Below are positions 8,020 to 15,454 of a stretch of 21,881 nucleotides of DNA, in pieces. Location of the stretch: assembly GCA_023420935.1 (NCBI GenBank), contig JAEZUR010000139.1:1-21881 (forward strand), given 5' to 3'. The stretch comes from Bacillota bacterium. GTDB lineage: Bacteria; Bacillota; Clostridia; Lachnospirales; Lachnospiraceae. Position 1 is the stretch's first letter. Every line of letters begins with the position of its first letter. The notes beneath the pieces were generated by a model that searched no databases, had not been told where the DNA came from, and worked only from the letters and a program-made list of their open reading frames with translations. A program made the position numbers and the translations under genes.

Positions 8020-8057
8020 CAAGAAAGTGCCCATGCTTGCATGAAGGCACTTTCTTG
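8020..8057. terminator. Perfect 12-bp hairpin downstream of the AraC-type gene
   Basis: CAAGAAAGTGCC (8020-8031) and GGCACTTTCTTG (8046-8057) pair perfectly around a 14-base loop. Placed 83 bp after the AraC-type stop, it can end that transcript. The T-runs on either side (minus: CACATTTTAC; plus: TATATTTTCC) are weak, so it may be bidirectional or only partly effective. Confidence 0.55.
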
Positions 8058-8071
8058 TATATTTTCCATTA

Positions 8072-8170
8072 TACGGCGTTTAGCCGCAGCGAGATGCAGC
8101 GTAGCGGAATCGAGCTGGCATGGCGGTATCGCGGGTAGTTTAACTCCTACTCCGAAATTCAGTCGGAGTA
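8072..8170. repeat. GC-rich segment with small inverted repeats, possible interspersed repeat
   Basis: Roughly 60% GC in an otherwise AT-rich region. It contains TACTCCGA (8148-8155) with its perfect complement TCGGAGTA (8163-8170) around a 7-base loop, spanning the last codons of the AraC-type gene, and a CCGC/GCGG-bounded imperfect hairpin near 8083-8106. It adjoins the 12-bp hairpin at 8020-8057. The composition break suggests an inserted or repeated element; copies elsewhere cannot be seen from here. Confidence 0.4.
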
Positions 8171-9372
8171 ACCCCAACCATTTTTTTAAACAGAGACGCA
8201 TAATGATTCTGATAGTTATATCCTACTGACTGAGCAATCTCCATAATAGACATGCTTGTATTCATAAGTAAATATTTACTTTCCTCTAATCGAATCGCAT
8301 TAATATTATCTGTAAGTGAATTACCCGTCTCTTTCTTAATTAATGTTGATAAATAAAAACTACTAAATCCAGTATACTCCGCCAATTCCTTTAACGTTAT
8401 CTTTTCATGGATATTTTTTCGAATATATTTCATAGCCAGCTTTACCGGTTTAGAATAGGACTGGTAGGAATAAATGGCAACTGCTTGGGTAAACGTAGTT
8501 AATATTTTTCCCATTAAATTTACAATTTCATGTTGATTTCTCTGTTCACTAGCTAACCTTAAAAAAGAGGAATTCAATTCTGACATCTGATAATAAGGTG
8601 CACCTGCTTCTATGGCAAAACAAAAACATGATGCAGTAGCTGCAATACTAAATGTCCTAAGTGCTTCAATGGAATTAATCGGTATAATTTTATCAAGCGG
8701 TAACTTACTAAAGCTAGCAATTAACTCGTCCATACCTTGTACATCACCCGTTGAAACCACCTGCTTAAATACGTTATAGTACTCCTGCGGAAGAAACTGT
8801 GATTCATCAATTTCTTCCAATGTAATAAAAGGATAACCTCTGTCTAAATCATGCTTGGTACTTGTCTTCTCATCTCCATTCATCTTATGTATTTGCTGAT
8901 ATATTTTTTGTGAGTTATAAGATTGTACACAAGATACTAACATTTTCCCTAAATTATTGATTCGGATCTCAGAAACAATCGAGATTCTAGATAGGGTCTC
9001 TAGTAAACTCTTTCTTTCCAAGTAATAATTATTATCTTGAATGAGCGAGTGCAACTGCTTACTCTGTTTGGTCGGCAAGATCATTGGTCCACAAACAAAA
9101 ACACCGTATGCTTCTTTTTTATATTGCATAAATACCAAATTATAAATACAGTTATTACTACAATAATAGGTGTAGAAGGAATCTTGGTTTTGGTTATTCT
9201 CTTCTATTCTACTATTTACAAATGATAAAACTTCATCGAATCCAAGTGCTTTTAATTGAATGAAACCTATCCCCTTTGAGATATATTTAATCTCAAGGGA
9301 AGCGTCTAGAAACAGTGTGCTAACCCCTGTTACATTATGATATGTATCAATAACATCAGCTAATATGTTCAA
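8140..9372 (-). CDS. AraC/XylS-family transcriptional regulator with N-terminal sensory region (TTG start)
   Basis: A 410-residue regulator. The last 100 residues are a standard AraC double helix-turn-helix: KITLKELAEYTGFSSFYLST is the first HTH, SIMEIAQSVGYNYQNHYASLF the second, ending GVTPTEFRSR. The N-terminal 150 residues (with TYYCSNNCIYNLVF and GVFVCGPMI) look like a PAS/PocR-type ligand domain, and a helical region links the two. The ligand is unknown. There is no membrane segment. The start is TTG at 9372: AGGAGG lies 6 bases upstream and an in-frame stop lies just above, so no ATG start is possible. It is divergent from the chemoreceptor at 9559 with a 186-bp spacer, which suggests but does not prove that it controls that gene or itself. 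Confidence 0.88.
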   Translation of the reverse strand: MNILADVIDTYHNVTGVSTLFLDASLEIKYISKGIGFIQLKALGFDEVLSFVNSRIEENNQNQDSFYTYYCSNNCIYNLVFMQYKKEAYGVFVCGPMILPTKQSKQLHSLIQDNNYYLERKSLLETLSRISIVSEIRINNLGKMLVSCVQSYNSQKIYQQIHKMNGDEKTSTKHDLDRGYPFITLEEIDESQFLPQEYYNVFKQVVSTGDVQGMDELIASFSKLPLDKIIPINSIEALRTFSIAATASCFCFAIEAGAPYYQMSELNSSFLRLASEQRNQHEIVNLMGKILTTFTQAVAIYSYQSYSKPVKLAMKYIRKNIHEKITLKELAEYTGFSSFYLSTLIKKETGNSLTDNINAIRLEESKYLLMNTSMSIMEIAQSVGYNYQNHYASLFKKMVGVTPTEFRSRS

Positions 9373-9412
9373 AACAAACCTCCTATTGTATATTTATTAG
9401 TACCATTTTTAC

Positions 9413-9418
9413 ATTATA
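9413..9418 (-). promoter_or_regulatory. Possible -10 box for the AraC-type gene
   Basis: A perfect TATAAT on the minus strand, 41 bp before the TTG start. No good -35 stands at 17 bp (TTATTA only), so the call is weak. The divergent spacer 9373-9558 otherwise shows no clear operator palindrome. Confidence 0.3.
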
Positions 9419-9558
9419 CTATCTTATTCGACAAATAATAACAACATTTTATCAATAACCGCAATACTATATACATACAAATTATTGTTTTCACTATAAT
9501 AATAACCGACTTAACAAGACAAGAAAAGTAGAAAACTAGATGTTTGGAGGATTTATTT

Positions 9559-11268
9559 ATGAAGTTTACGCTTAAGAAAAAGATAGTACTACTTGTAACT
9601 GTTCCAGCAATATTAATAGGAATCGCAGCCTTACTGGTAAGTAATATCATGGTAACAAAGGCAATGAGAGATGAAATCATGCAACAATTGAAAGTTGCAG
9701 CCTACTCCGGTGTAGAGTATTACGAGTTTGCAAATGAGGAACCTTTTACAAAAGCAGATGATGGTACTGTAAAAAAAGGGGACACTATGATAATCAGCGG
9801 TGATTATCAATTTGTTGACAAGCTTATCACAAATAGTGGAATTCAATCCACCTTTTTTTATGGTGATGAACGAGTTGCTACTTCCATACAAGATGAAGCA
9901 GGACAGAGATTAGTTGGTACAAAAGCTTCTGAAAAAGTCGTAGAAACTGTACTAAAGCAAGGTCAAGATTATTTTACAAATGGAATTAATATTAACGGAA
10001 CTGAGTATTATGGTTACTATACGCCCATAAAGCAAACTGGAACGGATGAAATTATAGGTATGTTTTTTGCAGGAGATACCGTTGCACAGGTGCAAAAAGC
10101 TATATATCCAATTAATGCAACAATCGGTATTGTAATACTAATCATTTTAATCATCTCCATACTTCTTGCTGTTTTTATTGTTTTATCAATCACAGATGCA
10201 TTAGGGCGAACAGTTTCTCAATTGGACGAACTTGCACAAGGATCTTTGACATTTCAAGAGCACGAAAAAGATATGAAGAGAAATGATGAAATTGGAGAAT
10301 TGGTTCATGCTACGATTAAACTGAAAAAGTCATTAGTAAAAGTCATTTCTGAAGTTATGGATACTACCAATGTATTACATTCCGCTGCAGAAGAATTGGA
10401 GCAAGTTGCCGATCAAACTTCAACAACAACCGAGGGGATTGAAAAAGCAGTAGAAGATATGGCATCTGGCGCTATGTCACAAGCAGAATCTACATCCGAA
10501 GCTTCAAAACAGATTCATTTAATGGGCGAAGGCATTGAGCATACCACGACTGCAGTGGAACAACTTCGCACCACCTCTTCCATTATGGATAATTCTAGTA
10601 AAGATGCAATAACTACGTTGGAGGAATTAAACCAGGTAAATCAAAAAACAAAAATAGCGATTGATAATATATATCGCCAAACCAATGAAACGAACGAATT
10701 TGCTCAAAAAATAAAAGAAGCAACCAATGTAATTACTTCTATTGCAGAAGAAACCAATCTACTCTCCCTAAATGCTTCCATCGAAGCAGCTAGAGCTGGT
10801 GAATCCGGAAGAGGATTTGCAGTCGTTGCAGATCAGATTAAGAAATTAGCAGAACAATCAAGTGAATCAGCAAAACAAATTGAGTTTATTATTCAAACTT
10901 TGATTGAGAATTCGGATAAAGCTGTTGAAATTATGGAAGAAGTTCGTAGTGTATCTAAAGTTCAAAATGATAATCTCGAAAAAACAAAAGTTGCATTCCA
11001 GATGGTTACAAACGGTGTTCACGAATCCGTACAAAATGTTAATATGATTTCTGAAATCTCGGCACAATTAAATGTAGCACGAATTAGCGTAATCGATATA
11101 ATTAATAATTTAAGTGCTGTATCCCAAGAAAATGCTGCGAGTACAGAAGAAACTTCTGCGGCAACTGCGCAGCTATCATCAGCGATGACCAATGTAGAAG
11201 AAGAAATTAATGTGTTACGTGGATTAGCGGATGATTTAGCTAAGAGCATTCGTAAATTCAAATTGTAA
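9559..11268 (+). CDS. Methyl-accepting chemotaxis protein with single extracellular Cache domain
   Basis: Transmembrane chemoreceptor that passes ligand signals to CheA/CheW. The 569 residues run as follows: TM1 (about 8-30), an extracytoplasmic single-Cache sensor (about 35-180, with FFYGDERVATSI and YYGYYTPI strands), TM2 (about 187-211, very rich in I/L/V), HAMP (about 212-262), and a coiled-coil signalling domain whose hairpin tip EAARAGESGRGFAVVADQ lies near 409-426. No C-terminal CheR-docking pentapeptide is seen; the protein ends IRKFKL. The ATG at 9559 has TTGGAGGA 7 bases upstream; the in-frame TTG at 9544 overlaps that site and is not the start. No chemotaxis genes are adjacent. The ligand is unknown. 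I found no convincing sigma-D type promoter. Confidence 0.93.
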   Translation: MKFTLKKKIVLLVTVPAILIGIAALLVSNIMVTKAMRDEIMQQLKVAAYSGVEYYEFANEEPFTKADDGTVKKGDTMIISGDYQFVDKLITNSGIQSTFFYGDERVATSIQDEAGQRLVGTKASEKVVETVLKQGQDYFTNGININGTEYYGYYTPIKQTGTDEIIGMFFAGDTVAQVQKAIYPINATIGIVILIILIISILLAVFIVLSITDALGRTVSQLDELAQGSLTFQEHEKDMKRNDEIGELVHATIKLKKSLVKVISEVMDTTNVLHSAAEELEQVADQTSTTTEGIEKAVEDMASGAMSQAESTSEASKQIHLMGEGIEHTTTAVEQLRTTSSIMDNSSKDAITTLEELNQVNQKTKIAIDNIYRQTNETNEFAQKIKEATNVITSIAEETNLLSLNASIEAARAGESGRGFAVVADQIKKLAEQSSESAKQIEFIIQTLIENSDKAVEIMEEVRSVSKVQNDNLEKTKVAFQMVTNGVHESVQNVNMISEISAQLNVARISVIDIINNLSAVSQENAASTEETSAATAQLSSAMTNVEEEINVLRGLADDLAKSIRKFKL

Positions 11269-11318
11269 TATTTTAATCTGATAGAACAAAAAGAGGCGTA
11301 TCAATGAGCTGAATGAAC

Positions 11319-11362
11319 TGACGCCCATAAGTTAGACGTAAAAATCTAATTTATGGGCGTCA
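11319..11362. terminator. Bidirectional hairpin between convergent chemoreceptor and SPFH genes
   Basis: An 18-bp stem (11319-11336 with 11345-11362), perfect apart from one G-T pair, core GACGCCCATAA/TTATGGGCGTC, around an 8-base loop. It sits 50 bp after the plus-strand chemoreceptor stop and 41 bp after the minus-strand SPFH stop, so it can serve both. The plus-side tail (AATTTATTA) is the more T-rich. Confidence 0.8.
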
Positions 11363-11403
11363 ATTTATTAATACCTATTTACTTCTTAGTTATAATATAT
11401 TTA

Positions 11404-12336
11404 CTATTTTTGTGCTCCTACTTCAGTTAATGATTTCACTAGACCAGCCATACCTTGTATTTCAGATGGTATAATAATCTTGGTAGCCTGACCATCTGCA
11501 GCTTTTGCAAATGCTTCTAAGCTCTTTAATTGTATTACTGGAGTAGTAGGGGCTGATTCATTTAAGAATTTGATACCTTCTGCATTGGCTTGTTGCACTG
11601 TCAAGATAGCTTGTGCCTGACCTTCTGCTTCACGTATTGTTGCCTCTTTCTTTGCTTCTGCACGAAGAATAGCTGCTTCTTTTTCTGCTTCTGCTTCTAA
11701 GATAGCAGATGCCTTGTGGCCTTCGGCAACAAGAATGGTAGATCTCTTCTCACCTTCTGCTCGAAGAATAGACTCTCTTCGTTCACGTTCTGCTTTCATC
11801 TGTTTCTCCATCGCATCTTGAATAGCTGCTGGAGGAATAATATTCTTTAACTCAACTCTATTTACTTTAATACCCCAAGGATCGGTTGCTACATCTAATG
11901 ATACTCTCATCTTTGTATTAATGATTTCTCTTGAAGTAAGTGTTTGATCAAGTTCAAGATCACCAATGATATTACGTAAAGTAGTTGCAGTTAAGTTCTC
12001 AATGGCCATAATCGGATTCTCAACACCATATGCGAATAATTTAGGATCTGTAATCTGAAAGAACACTACTGTATCAATTCTCATGGTTACATTATCCTTT
12101 GTAATTACTGGCTGTGGTGCAAAATCTACTACCTGTTCTTTTAACACGACCCTTCTAGCTACTCGGTCAATCAATGGAAGTTTAAAATGAATTCCTACAT
12201 TCCATGTTCCTTGGTAACCGCCAAGTCTTTCCAAAACCAATGCCTGTGCCTGTGGAACAATTTTAATACATGATACTACGATTAATAAGATAATAACAAT
12301 TAAAATAATTACTAACGTACTTCCTGCTGTTGGCAT
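11404..12336 (-). CDS. SPFH/Band 7 (stomatin-like) membrane protein
   Basis: Membrane-anchored scaffold of the stomatin/prohibitin/flotillin superfamily, thought to organise membrane microdomains. The 310 residues comprise an N-terminal membrane helix (about 6-24), the SPFH domain (about 25-180; IVPQAQALVLERLGGYQGTW start, ENLTATTLRNIIGDLELDQT, DPWGIKVNRVELKNIIPP), then an Ala/Glu/Lys-rich coiled coil (about 180-250) with repeated ILRAEGEK / ILEAEAEK-like units, and a short C-terminal tail. It starts 1 bp after the NfeD stop; its GGGAG lies in the end of nfeD, so the two are translationally coupled. This NfeD-slipin pairing is a classic conserved arrangement. Nearest named relatives are QmcA/YbbK-type proteins. 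Confidence 0.92.
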   Translation of the reverse strand: MPTAGSTLVIILIVIILLIVVSCIKIVPQAQALVLERLGGYQGTWNVGIHFKLPLIDRVARRVVLKEQVVDFAPQPVITKDNVTMRIDTVVFFQITDPKLFAYGVENPIMAIENLTATTLRNIIGDLELDQTLTSREIINTKMRVSLDVATDPWGIKVNRVELKNIIPPAAIQDAMEKQMKAERERRESILRAEGEKRSTILVAEGHKASAILEAEAEKEAAILRAEAKKEATIREAEGQAQAILTVQQANAEGIKFLNESAPTTPVIQLKSLEAFAKAADGQATKIIIPSEIQGMAGLVKSLTEVGAQK

Positions 12337-12337
12337 A

Positions 12338-12775
12338 TTAATTTACTCCCTTCGTCTCTGTTACTATTAATTTTACACCTGAAATTTTTACAATTGTTAC
12401 TTTGGTTCCCGCTTCAACTATCTGATCGTTTTCTGATCTAGCAGTCCACTCCTGTCCATTAACGATTACCGTTCCTGACTGATTAAAATTATCAATCATA
12501 CTCGTAACTTTTCCTTCCCTTCCAATGATACTTTCATAATTGGTTTTGGTTCGGCTTTTATTGAAGTACTTTGCTGCGATTGGTCTGGTGAAGAATAGAA
12601 GTAGAAATGAAATAGCGAAGAATAATAAAAATTGTAATCCAACTCCTGCTCCAAGCATTGACGCAACAAACGCAACCAATGCACCTCCTGCAAACCATAT
12701 AGTCGTTAACCCCAGGGTAATAATCTCAATGAATAGTAGTAATGCTAATGCTATAAGCCAATATATTGGTTCCAT
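12338..12775 (-). CDS. NfeD-like membrane protein, short form
   Basis: Partner of SPFH proteins. The 145 residues have two to three hydrophobic helices (about 4-70; IYWLIALALLLFIEIITLG, LGAGVGLQFLLFFAISFLLL) followed by a C-terminal OB-fold (about 85-145; IIGREGKVTSMI, GTVIVNGQEWTARS, IVEAGTKVTIVKI). It lacks the N-terminal ClpP-like protease domain of long NfeD proteins. The ATG at 12784 is only 1 base from the GGGG of its ribosome-binding site, while the ATG at 12775 is 10 bases away, so I prefer 12775; 12784 remains possible. It is the first gene of a two-gene operon with the SPFH gene and has its own promoter. Confidence 0.88.
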   Translation of the reverse strand: MEPIYWLIALALLLFIEIITLGLTTIWFAGGALVAFVASMLGAGVGLQFLLFFAISFLLLFFTRPIAAKYFNKSRTKTNYESIIGREGKVTSMIDNFNQSGTVIVNGQEWTARSENDQIVEAGTKVTIVKISGVKLIVTETKGVN

Positions 12776-12811
12776 AACTATCATACCCCTTCTGGTGAAT
12801 TTTATATATTT

Positions 12812-12840
12812 ATTGTACTTTATATAGAATATATTTACAA
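12812..12840 (-). promoter_or_regulatory. Promoter of the nfeD-SPFH operon
   Basis: TTGTAA (12840-12835), a 17-bp spacer, and TACAAT (12817-12812) on the minus strand, about 35 bp before the start codon. Confidence 0.65.
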
Positions 12841-12874
12841 GTTAAGATTAGATTAGAAAAAAGTCTGGTAAAAC

Positions 12875-13126
12875 GGAGGGCACTGAAAAATTCTCCTAGT
12901 TTTGTATTATATGAATAACGGTGTTGCTCTATTCAGCATGGCTGCCTTACCTTCCTGCGGCATGTCCTTATATAGCCTCAAAGATACGAAAAACATCGCA
13001 GCTGCTCTGTTTTTCGCTGAGTCTATAGTCGGACATATGCAGCCTTGTCAGTCGGTCAACGCCATGCTGAATAGAGCAACACCGTTATTCCTTCAAGTTC
13101 GTGGATGAGAATTTTTCAGTGCCTCG
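12875..13126. repeat. Long imperfect palindrome, about 250 bp, candidate MITE-like element or structured RNA
   Basis: The whole segment is one inverted repeat centred at 13001/13002. The ends pair (12876-12895 with 13107-13125, one base extra). There is a perfect 30-bp arm pair (12913-12942 with 13061-13090, starting GAATAACGGTG). Inner blocks ATGTCC and CTATAG/TATAG pair with a 5-base offset, and the centre CGAAAAACA/TGTTTTTCG (12987-12995 with 13008-13016) surrounds CAGCTG. It carries no believable gene. GGTAAAAC just left and GGTAAAC just right (13134-13140) could be an imperfect target duplication. Confidence 0.85.
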
Positions 13127-13194
13127 GCTACAAGGTAAACTTTCTAAAACTGTTAAATGAGTTTCGCTTGTATAATATTTATTGGAGTAAAACT

Positions 13195-13250
13195 AAAGAC
13201 TGAATGAAAATTGCATACTAATTTATAGCCGCTATTTTGAATCAGTCTTT
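13195..13250. repeat. 56-bp inverted repeat between the two long palindromes
   Basis: AAAGACTGAATGAAAAT (13195-13211) pairs with 13234-13250 at 15 of 17 positions, leaving a 22-base loop. It could be a terminator in either direction, but it has no long T-run. Confidence 0.6.
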
Positions 13251-13323
13251 CCTTAATTTATAATTTATACTCATGATATACTTATGTAGAGTTGCTTTAA
13301 AGCCCCTTTGAATAACGTAAAAT

Positions 13324-13528
13324 TGTCAATTTGCACATCCACAACCTAGAACGAAGTGATACACAATATAGTTTGATGAGCAACTGTTATGAAGTCGTTG
13401 GTACTTAGGTCCTGTAGTTTAGGACCTTACGTACCATTACGAACTTCATCCAAGCGAAAGCGTGTTGCAAATCAAATTATATTGTGTATCACTTCATATA
13501 ACCTAAGTGTATATTGTGCAAATTGACA
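13324..13528. repeat. Long imperfect palindrome, about 205 bp, just after the TrmH-type gene
   Basis: Nested arms: TGTCAATTTGCACA (13324-13337) with its perfect complement (13515-13528). A 32-base arm (13353-13384, starting GAAGTGATACACAATATA) with 13464-13495, 29 of 32 Watson-Crick plus one G-T. ATGAAGT with ACTTCAT (13390-13396 with 13442-13448). GGTAC with GTACC (13400-13404 with 13431-13435). AGGTCCT with AGGACCT (13407-13413 with 13421-13427) around a 7-base loop. A side hairpin with a GAAA tetraloop (GCGAAAGC, near 13454-13461) lies on the plus strand. It starts 14 bp after the minus-strand stop at 13543 and may double as a terminator. Confidence 0.85.
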
Positions 13529-13542
13529 TCTTAATATTTCAA

Positions 13543-14331
13543 CTATTTATTCCTCTTCTGCCGAAACACCTCATACATAATTACAGACGCTGCAATTGCC
13601 GCATTTAAAGACTCAACATGTCCATTCATAGGAATTTTCACCAATGTAGTAGCCGCTTTTGCAGTCTCTTCTGTGATACCATGTGCTTCATTTCCAATAA
13701 TGATTCCACATTTTCCATTGTAATTTTCCTGATCGTAATAGTTCTGACCTGATAAGTGTGTGGCGAATAAATCGAATTGATTCGTTTTTAATATGTTTAA
13801 GGTATCATGAAAATCCTCTACATAGATATAAGGCATGCGATAAATGGATCCCATAGTAGAACGTATTACTTTCGGATTAAATAAGTCTACTGTTTCTTTA
13901 CTCATTATGATTCCTGTGACACCAGCTGCTTCTGCTGTTCGAATAATTGTGCCAAGATTACCTGGATCTCTTAAATCTTCAAGTAGTATCAGATTGGCAG
14001 CATCTGTGCGAACCATATCTTCTAGTCGATAGGAAGGCATGGAAACGATTGCCATAATACCTTGCGGAGTCACCGTATCTGCCATCTGGTCAAAAACCTT
14101 ATCCTCTACTACCTCATACTCTACACTTTGCAGCACAGATGGATCTGTATCCATGAGGGATTTAAAATAATGCTCCGATACAAAGCTTCTCTTTAACAAA
14201 CCAAGTTGTTTTGCCTCTAAGAACATTTTTGAGCCTTCTATTACAAATGCTCCTTGTTCCTTCCTTGCTTTCTGCTTTTTCTGCAAAAGAATGATATTCT
14301 TTACTTGTGCATTACTTGTACTTGTTATCAT
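13543..14331 (-). CDS. TrmH-family (SpoU/SPOUT) RNA 2'-O-methyltransferase
   Basis: Methylates the 2'-hydroxyl of a ribose in rRNA or tRNA using SAM. The 262 residues have an N-terminal substrate-binding domain (about 1-95; starts MITSTSNAQVKNIILLQKKQ, with GAFVIEGSKMFLEA) and a C-terminal trefoil-knot SpoU domain with motif 1 LLEDLRDPGNLGTIIRTAEA (Asn/Arg catalytic region), motif 2 GIIIGNEAHGI and motif 3 KIPMNGHVESLNAAIAASV. It resembles Bacillus YsgA-type proteins more than RlmB itself; the RNA target cannot be read from sequence. The ATG has AGGTG upstream. It starts 24 bp after prfA and ends the DUF1385-prmC-prfA operon, in keeping with a translation role. Its stop is 14 bp from a long palindrome. 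Confidence 0.9.
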   Translation of the reverse strand: MITSTSNAQVKNIILLQKKQKARKEQGAFVIEGSKMFLEAKQLGLLKRSFVSEHYFKSLMDTDPSVLQSVEYEVVEDKVFDQMADTVTPQGIMAIVSMPSYRLEDMVRTDAANLILLEDLRDPGNLGTIIRTAEAAGVTGIIMSKETVDLFNPKVIRSTMGSIYRMPYIYVEDFHDTLNILKTNQFDLFATHLSGQNYYDQENYNGKCGIIIGNEAHGITEETAKAATTLVKIPMNGHVESLNAAIAASVIMYEVFRQKRNK

Positions 14332-14355
14332 GTCTGCACCTTTATTCTTCCATGA

Positions 14356-15432
14356 TTAATTATTATCCTGCATATTACTTAACTTAGCTGCTTGATCTGC
14401 TGCTGTTAAGCTATCGATTACCTCATATATATCACCATCTAAAATGTCGTCTAAACGATGAGAAGTGAATTTAATTCTGTGATCCGTAACACGACCCTGA
14501 GGGAAATTGTACGTTCTGATCTTCTCGGAACGATCACCAGTTCCTACCTGGCTTTTTCTAGCTTCTGCTTCAGCACTATGTGCTTTTTCTAACTCTAATT
14601 CGTATAATCTAGAACGAAGTACTTTTAAAGCTTTTTCTTTATTCTTTAGCTGTGACTTTTCATCCTGACAAGAGATAACAATGCCAGATGGTATATGTGT
14701 TAATCGAACAGCAGAATCAGTTGTATTAACGCACTGTCCACCATTACCAGACGCACGGAAAACATCGAATTTGCAGTCATTCATATCTAATTGTACATCT
14801 ACTTCTTCTGCCTCCGGCATAATAGCTACAGTAACAGTTGAGGTATGAATACGTCCGCCCGATTCAGTAACTGGAATTCTCTGAACACGGTGAACACCGC
14901 TTTCATATTTTAATTTAGAGAATGCCCCATTCCCATCAATCATGAAAATTACTTCTTTAAAACCACCAAGACCATTTTCATTTAAACTCATCATATCCAC
15001 TTTCCAGCGGTTACGTTCCGCATATCTAGAATACATACGGAATAACTCTGCTGCAAATAATGCTGCTTCATCTCCACCAGCTCCACCACGAATTTCAACG
15101 ATAACGTTCTTTTCATCATTAGGATCCTTTGGAAGTAATAGAATTTTCAACTCATTTTCTATATCAACAACTCTTGCTTTGCAATCATTCAGCTCTTCTT
15201 TCGCAAGTTCACGCATCTCTTCATCGCTTTCCTCTTCTAAAATTGCCAAACTATCTTCAATTCCTGCTTTTGCTTCTTTATACTCTTTGTACTTTTCAAC
15301 AACCGGACTTAGATCCGTCTGTTCCTTCATAAGCTTACGAAATCTTGTCTGGTCATTTACACAGGTTGGCTCAGCAAGCTCAGCTAGCACCTCTTGAAAT
15401 CGTATAATAATATCCTCTAACATATCAAACAT
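14356..15432 (-). CDS. prfA: Peptide chain release factor 1
   Basis: Recognises UAA and UAG stop codons and triggers peptide release on the ribosome. The 358 residues contain the codon-recognition tripeptide P-V-T (187-189, in RIPVTESGGRIHTS; the PxT form marks RF1 rather than RF2) and the universal GGQ (231-233, in ASGNGGQCVN), whose glutamine is the target of PrmC, encoded just upstream. The ATG at 15432 has GGAGG 9 bases upstream; an in-frame TTG at 15438 is too close to it. The gene follows prmC by 22 bp. No frameshift signal is present, as expected (that belongs to RF2). Confidence 0.97.
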   Translation of the reverse strand: MFDMLEDIIIRFQEVLAELAEPTCVNDQTRFRKLMKEQTDLSPVVEKYKEYKEAKAGIEDSLAILEEESDEEMRELAKEELNDCKARVVDIENELKILLLPKDPNDEKNVIVEIRGGAGGDEAALFAAELFRMYSRYAERNRWKVDMMSLNENGLGGFKEVIFMIDGNGAFSKLKYESGVHRVQRIPVTESGGRIHTSTVTVAIMPEAEEVDVQLDMNDCKFDVFRASGNGGQCVNTTDSAVRLTHIPSGIVISCQDEKSQLKNKEKALKVLRSRLYELELEKAHSAEAEARKSQVGTGDRSEKIRTYNFPQGRVTDHRIKFTSHRLDDILDGDIYEVIDSLTAADQAAKLSNMQDNN

Positions 15433-15454
15433 GAACAATTTCCTCCATCTGTTC

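Larger units (their letters stand above)
12785..13542. other. 758-bp gene-free stretch with stacked inverted repeats
   Basis: Between the start of nfeD and the end of the TrmH-type gene. Apart from the nfeD promoter it contains three separate inverted repeats: a palindrome of about 250 bp (12875-13126), a 56-bp hairpin (13195-13250) and a palindrome of about 205 bp (13324-13528). The short plus-strand ORF at 12902-13108 is a by-product of the first palindrome. No protein or tRNA gene is supported here. Confidence 0.85.

Noticed and set aside
7971..8201. A 76-residue minus-strand ORF overlapping the end of the AraC-type gene
   Set aside because: It overlaps the true C-terminus in another frame and then runs through the GC-rich segment and the terminator hairpin, with no ribosome-binding site.
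9440..9558. A sigma-D (flagellar) type promoter for the chemoreceptor around ACCGACTT near 9507
   Set aside because: The -10 match is poor and no TAAA lies 15 bases upstream.
12902..13108. A 68-residue plus-strand ORF in the nfeD/TrmH-type spacer
   Set aside because: It lies entirely within the 250-bp palindrome and has no ribosome-binding site; the open frame is a consequence of the repeat.
13157..13207. A 16-codon plus-strand frame between the palindromes
   Set aside because: No ribosome-binding site, and it overlaps the arm of the 56-bp inverted repeat.
13324..13528. Reading the second palindrome as a riboswitch or CRISPR-like repeat
   Set aside because: No repeated spacer units exist, the arms are too long and perfect for a known riboswitch, and it lies after a gene rather than before one on the minus strand.
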